DNA from: Thelonectria olida | Lineage: Eukaryota; Ascomycota; Sordariomycetes; Hypocreales; Nectriaceae | Direction of reading: 5' to 3' | Assembly (NCBI GenBank): GCA_020736575.1 | Contig: JAGPYM010000079.1 | Location: forward strand, 25,303-89,302 | DNA length: 64,000 nt | In this document: one piece after another, positions 58,201 through 64,000 of the stretch | Numbering within the stretch: position 1 is the stretch's first letter | How the letters are laid out: each line of letters begins with the position of its first letter | Notes under the pieces: model-generated | Seen by the model: the letters and a program-made list of their open reading frames with translations, nothing else | Told to the model about the DNA's origin: nothing | Database searches by the model: none | Made by a program: the position numbers and the translations under genes

Positions 58201-61200
58201 ATTTTTAATATTAATCTTTTTAAGGGCTAGTATTATAAAAAACTGCTTTATTTAATTATTTCCCTTATTTAAATCTTTAAAAAAGTACTAACTATTTAAT
58301 TTAATAGGTATAAATATCTAGTTTTATTAAAATAGTAAGAACTTAGTCTAGTTTATATTAGAGAATTAAATAGTATTTATTTTAATAAATAAGATATTAG
58401 GCTAGTAGGAGCGGGTAAGGTCTACTTAGCTAGCCCCTACTAGCATTTATAAGTTTAAAAAAACGCAGGTTATAATAATATAACTATAAGTCTAACTATC
58501 TTTCTAAATATAAATAGAAGGGCAGAATATAATAAAGTTATAAGGGAGACCTATTAAAGCAAGTACCTAGTAAAATATATAGGCTATATATTTTAGTTAT
58601 TTACTTAGACTGGAAGGAAGGCTATTATAATAGAATAAATAACTAGCTACTTTATTAAAAATAACTAATTCCTAGTAATAATTATTATAATTAATAAGGC
58701 AGATAATAAACTATTTATTATAATAAGTTATTTTTAGCTCTATAAGGCTATTAAAACCTATATTAATATCTTATATATTAGCTATATTTATACTAGGAGG
58801 AAGGAAAGTAGAGTATAAAACTCTCTAATTATTTAGTTTATTTATATAGCAAGTGGGTAAAGAGTTAAATATTATTAGTTTTCTTATAATAGTAATTAAA
58901 TCTTTTATATTATAAGAGATAGTATATAATATAATTTAAAGCCCTAATAAGAAAGTATATATACCTTTTAATAATATTTATATACTCTCTTAGGTATTAG
59001 TATAGTATTCTTCCTATATAATACTAATAATTTAGCTGTTTTTAAATAGATTATAAGGAGGAATGTTTTTAAATTTATTTATATAAATAGGTTAAAAGAA
59101 ATTAAATAACTATTATATAATATCTAGAGGCTAGTAGATTTAGGGATAAATAAAAGCAAGCTATTAATATAGTTTAGTTATTAAATTAAAAGATATAACT
59201 ACTTTCTTATTATAATAGAACTTAGCCTTCCCTCCAAACTGGTAAATATTAATATAAAAGAAGCTAATAGAGCAGCTATAGGCTATAATAGGGAAATATC
59301 TAGTACTATTATTAGCTAAAGTATAGGGTTCTTATTATTAAAAGTAGCACTAGTTAGAGTTAGTAGTTAGGAATCTTCTTATTAGTATAAGGTGGGAGTC
59401 TATAAACTAAGTCTACTTATATTTTAAGTAATATAGCATTTAGAAGTCTTAGCTATTATAATTAAAATATAATAGGAAGTTAAAATAGTAGGATTAATTA
59501 GTAATTAAAATTAAAAGAAGAAATAGAAAGTAAGGTATTATAAAAAACTATAAAAATAAAATACTTAAATATAAAATAGGTTAATAAGCTCTAAGGAGAA
59601 AAATATAAAAGAGGGAAAAGCTATATTATTTAAAAAAGGAAAATATTAAATAGTCTTATACTATTTAATTAAATATATATTATATTAAACTAATTAGGTA
59701 ATAGAAGGCTATAAATTATTAGCTAGTTTATATATTTACTTAATTGCTTCTATTTTTATAAATTACTTTAATAAATTTTATAATTATAACTTATATTTAC
59801 TTTTAATTATTATTTTCCCTTCTTTTTCCTTCTTTTTTATTAAATCCTTTATTTTTATTACTATATTTATTTAATTAAATAATAATATTATACCTCCCCT
59901 TATCCTTAAAACTATTTAAAAATAAGGTATAATAGGCTAATCTTCCTAATATTTCTTACTATATTATAAGTAAGATCTAAAGTAATAAGTTTTAAATTTA
60001 GGTTTAAATAAACTGGCGAGATTATAATAAGTATTATATTCTAAATAAGTAATATACTTATATAAAGTATAAGTATATAAGTTAGAGTTCCCTTTTCTTT
60101 AAGTTATACTACTAATTATTTAAAAATATAATTTTAAGACCACTTTATAATCTAGGTCTACTTTTAAATAGCTTTAAACTAACTTAGCCAGCCTCTATAT
60201 ATTAAACTTTCACTTAATAATAAGACTAAAGAGAAATACTTGGCTGCTTTTTAATATTAGATTTAATATAATAAAACCTCTAACTCTATTCTATAAGGCG
60301 CCTTAAAATTTACTTTATTTATCTTTTATAATTAGTATATATCCCTATTAATCTTAATTATCCTTTTAGAGCGTTTATATATAATATTTCTAGCTATTAT
60401 AAGCGAAAGAAGGCTCTTATTATTACCTTTTTAAGCTATTAAAATTCTATTATATATTCCAACTATATTAAAACTTATACTTCTAATATTTTAATAGTAA
60501 ATAAATATATTTTAACTCCCTTTTATACTTACTAATCTATTATTAGGTTTATATAAGGGTAATATACTAATTATATTTAGAATTTATATAGTAAGTGCAA
60601 ATAGGTCTATTTTAATAAATACCTCCTTAAGAAAGTAAATATAGTATTCTATTTAATTACCTATAGGGTAAGGTATATATAATAAATTTAAAGGAGTATA
60701 ATATTAGGACTATAAACTGGGCTAGCTGCCCTTATATTACTATTATAATAGAGGTTTGCAATTTATAAGTTAGTAAGAATAAAGAGAGGTTTAGGCTATT
60801 ATTAAAAAGTATATGATTTTAATATATTAATAGGTTTTTAGAAGATATAATTAGAGTATTAATATTTTAATAGGTGGGCAGTCCTAGGGTTTCTAGATTA
60901 TAATATTAATTAGAATATAATAACTTTTTAAGTTTTAAACTATCTAAATGGAAAGAACTTATATTTTTATAAGTATATAGTATATTCTTATTATTATTAG
61001 TAGGTATTATAAGCAGCAGGCGCTAGTATCTTATATTTTAAGGATAGTATTTATTTTTATTAAAGGCCTGTTTTTATAGTAGTTTTACTATATTTATTTC
61101 TTATTTTTATATATCCTGCTAGTATTACTAGTTATTATAACTAAATAATTAACTTATTTTAAATATATCCTCCTTATATTTAGCTTTTTTTTAGCTATTT

Positions 61201-64000
61201 ACTTATTTTATCTAGATATATTTTTAAGCGCTTATTAATATAAGATTTCCACTTTTAGGTTTTTATAAGACTTTAAGACTTTTAGTTTTATAATTTTTCT
61301 AATATAAATTATTTATATTTTAACCTTTTTAAGGGCATACTTCCATTCTATTATTATTAGCACTTACTATTTTAATACTTTACTTTACTTTTCTTATATA
61401 TATAAAACTAATTATTTATATAGGTTTCTCTTATTAAATTAAAAGGAAAAGTAATAAAAGGAAATAAGTATTATTTAAAATAAGGGCTTAAAAAAGAAAC
61501 TTTATAAGTAGGTAGTTATTTTCCTACTTCTCTTTTTTATTTTAAACTCCTTTTTATAATAGTAAGGAATAAATCTTAAACCCTTATTATTACTACTTTT
61601 TTAGCTATATAAATCTTTTTAAAAGGTTATATTAAATATACTTAGCCTTTATTTTTTTATCTAGCTAGGGCAGAATAACCTTAAATGGAACTACTAGATT
61701 CCTTTTAAAAGGGGTAGGCTATTAGCCTGCTCCTTTATTTTTATTATTATTTAGGTCGCTTATATTATTAATAGCTATATTTTTTTAATCTTGCCCTTTT
61801 TTTATAACTTATTTTATATTCTTTAGCTGCTTATTATAAAAGATATAGTTATTAAATTTTAAGTTATTATAATCTTTCTAACTTATTTAAAAACTATTAT
61901 AGTCTTTATAGAACTTTTTTAAATAATTACTATAAATAAAAGTTAATAACTTAAGGCCATTTAAGTATATTAAATAATATAATCCTTTTAAGGACTTGCT
62001 AATTATATAAAATAGACTAATTTATTTCTTTTAGAATTTTACCTTATAAGATAAGTCTCTAAAATGCCTTATATTATATTTTAATATTAGATTACTAATT
62101 ATAATAGGGCTTTTACAAATTAAATAAAAGTATAACTTATTTATTCTTTTAGTAAGCTTCTATTAGTATATTATAATTTTATACCTTACTTCTTTTATAT
62201 TTTTATCTATTTAAATAATAATCTTAAGTCTAGTATTAACTATTTAATTATATATTTAAATATTATTTTATAGGATTATTCTTTATATAGGGATATTAAC
62301 CTCTAGCAGGAGGATAGGTTTATATCTATTAATAAGAAAGAATAGTAAGTAATTATATAATACTTAAGGTGTGATTAGTCTACTAATAAGAGGTTTTTTA
62401 AGTTATTTACTAGAGCTTAAACAATTTAGATTCTCTTTTTAATAAACCTTATAATTAATTAGTGCCCTACTTTAATAATACTATTAGCTTTAGGTTATAT
62501 ATTAAAATAAAATAACCTTAGCTCCTATTAATCTTATAATCTCCTTAAAGTCTTTCTAAGTTTAAGCTATTATTAATTATAATAATAAGAATTATACCCT
62601 AATAGCCTATTAGTTCTCTAATAAAGAGCTTTATATACTAATATTAAGTACTAGTATAGTTTTAGCTTTAACCTAGCTTATAAGTTGCATTTAGCTTTTA
62701 AAAAATACTTATAGCCTTTTACTTTCTTAAGGTATTAAATATTTATATATACTTTTATTATTAGTTGCCCTAATATAATAGGGATTATATTCTTATATAC
62801 TATTATATTAGAATGCTTTTAATAAGTCTTATAAATTAGAATTGCATTTATAATATCTATTTATAAATTAGCTATAATATATTACTTAAGTATAGTAATA
62901 GTTACTTATATTTCTTATAGCCTTAGTTAATATAATAATATTAGATTAATTAGTTACTTACTTTTTATTTATAATTATTAAGATAGAGTCTATATAATCT
63001 TCCCTAATCTTATAATTATATCTCTAAATATAGCTATTTTAAATAAAGTGCCTTTTAGCTTTCTTTCTAATTTATATATATATGGGTTTATTAACTTTTT
63101 TAGGTTTTTATATTATATATAAGAATTCCCCAAGTTATAGCTATTTCTATTATAATAGTTTTTAAAAGCTGTTTTCTTAGCTTTAAAGTCAGTTTACAGC
63201 TTTAGAACTCGATCTCTTTTACCGAGCTATATATTATCTTTTAAAATTGGGCAGAGATAAAAGTTAATTTAATTTTTAATATTGCATTTGCCTTTTTTAT
63301 TTAATTAGTTAGATAGACCTACTTGCTTTTTTAATAGTCTATTAGTAATACTATTTTTAATTCTTTTAATATAGCAGATAGTAAAATTAAATAATAGAAT
63401 ATAACTAATCTATTTAATAATAAAAGCGCCTGGATATTATTTACCTTTCTATTAAGCTAATATATAAAAACTTGTAAATCTATTTTAATAGTAAATATAA
63501 TTTATAAAATATACCTTATAACTGTCTAATTATATATAATATAGTTTAATACTCTCTTTAGTAGTATTATATTATTTTATATTATTTTATAGCTCTAATT
63601 TAAAATAAATAGAATGTCTCTTCCTATTAATAACTTAGAAAAAGATATAGCCCTATTTAAGCAGACTGGTATTAGTTATTAAAATAACCTCCCCTAGCTC
63701 CTTAGGAGCAGTCTAGCATTACTAGAATAGGGGTATAGTAATTTTTCTTTTAGGATTTATATTACTTCTACTTATTTAAATACTTAAATAAACTTAGCAT
63801 TCTTTTTAATAGATAGGTTATAGTTAAATTATAAAAGTATAGCTTTTATTTAATAATAATAGTAGCTAATAATATTAAAAAATAAACAAACTTTATAATT
63901 AAATTGCAGTCTATCTATTTTATAATTTTAATAACTTTAGCCTACTTAAGGGCGCAACTAAATGTCCTATATATATACCTAACTACTTACTATTATATTT
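55252..64000. repeat. RIP-mutated repeat DNA, AT block 2 (continues beyond the window)
   Basis: About 8.7 kb is almost entirely A and T with no open frame of note. Remnants of G/C words (for example TGCAGAGGCTAAAGTGGCAG at about 56996, GGAGCGGGTAAGG at about 58409) suggest decayed mobile-element genes. I could not find convincing LTR pairs, inverted termini or a nameable protein. The boundary at 55252 is sharp. Confidence 0.7.
55602..55850 (-). repeat. dispersed repeat, inverted copy 3
   Basis: This is the reverse complement of the segment at 31399-31665. For instance TTATAATTAGTAATTTTTAT here corresponds to the closing part of that copy, followed by matching internal words. Confidence 0.65.

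Noticed and set aside
57000..58650. Possible Starship captain (DUF3435) or Crypton-type tyrosine recombinase in AT block 2
   Set aside because: I could not read the R-H-R-Y motifs or any other signature through the mutations, so a Starship is not supported.
62450..62760. Possible Ty1/copia reverse-transcriptase reading on the minus strand
   Set aside because: Only scattered residues fit and stops are frequent, with no YVDD-type motif found.

Overview
The window comes from the nuclear genome of a filamentous ascomycete, probably a Sordariomycete. The evidence is: spliceosomal introns of about 41-64 nt with GTRNGT donors and CTAAC/CTGAC branch points; HET-domain and NACHT-type allorecognition/immune-receptor genes; a small GPI-type secreted protein; and two blocks of transposon DNA reduced to almost pure A/T with stop codons in every frame, the signature of repeat-induced point mutation (RIP). 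The genus cannot be fixed from sequence alone.

Layout. (1) 0-13.8 kb: a His-/Gly-/Cys-rich protein gene, an intact five-exon FAD-linked oxidase, and a dead sugar-utilisation locus (sugar-porter fragment, GH13 alpha-glucosidase and a fungal-type transcription factor, all frameshifted). A 66-aa GPI-type protein, a telomere-like repeat beside an AT patch, remains of an aminoacyl-tRNA-synthetase-like gene and an ASCH-domain gene follow. (2) 14.2-28.9 kb: a defence/allorecognition-type cluster. It holds two divergently transcribed paralogous AIG1-like GTPases (one with coiled coil plus ankyrin repeats, one with coiled coil plus a glycine-rich hydrophobic tail), a 2130-aa alpha/beta-hydrolase-NACHT receptor, and a STAND N-terminal-domain/ankyrin gene whose NACHT domain is missing. 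(3) 29.7-45.9 kb: an AT block holding a Ty3/gypsy-type element bounded by 0.39-0.40-kb LTRs, with a pogo/Fot1-like DNA transposon nested in it. (4) 45.9-55.3 kb: a gene island with a HET-domain gene, a GH16 endoglucanase gene, a broken fucose-lectin-like beta-propeller gene and unidentified decayed coding DNA. (5) 55.3-64 kb: a second AT block that shares an inverted repeat copy with block 1.

The theme is an accessory region. NLR, GTPase and HET genes, many carrying single-base lesions, sit between RIP-mutated transposon islands. Seven splice models reconstructed here close cleanly in frame: the His/Cys-rich protein, FAD oxidase, GPI-type protein, NACHT receptor, HET gene, ASCH gene and GH16 gene. 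The other loci show explicit lesions: frameshifts, premature stops, a lost start codon or a lost domain.
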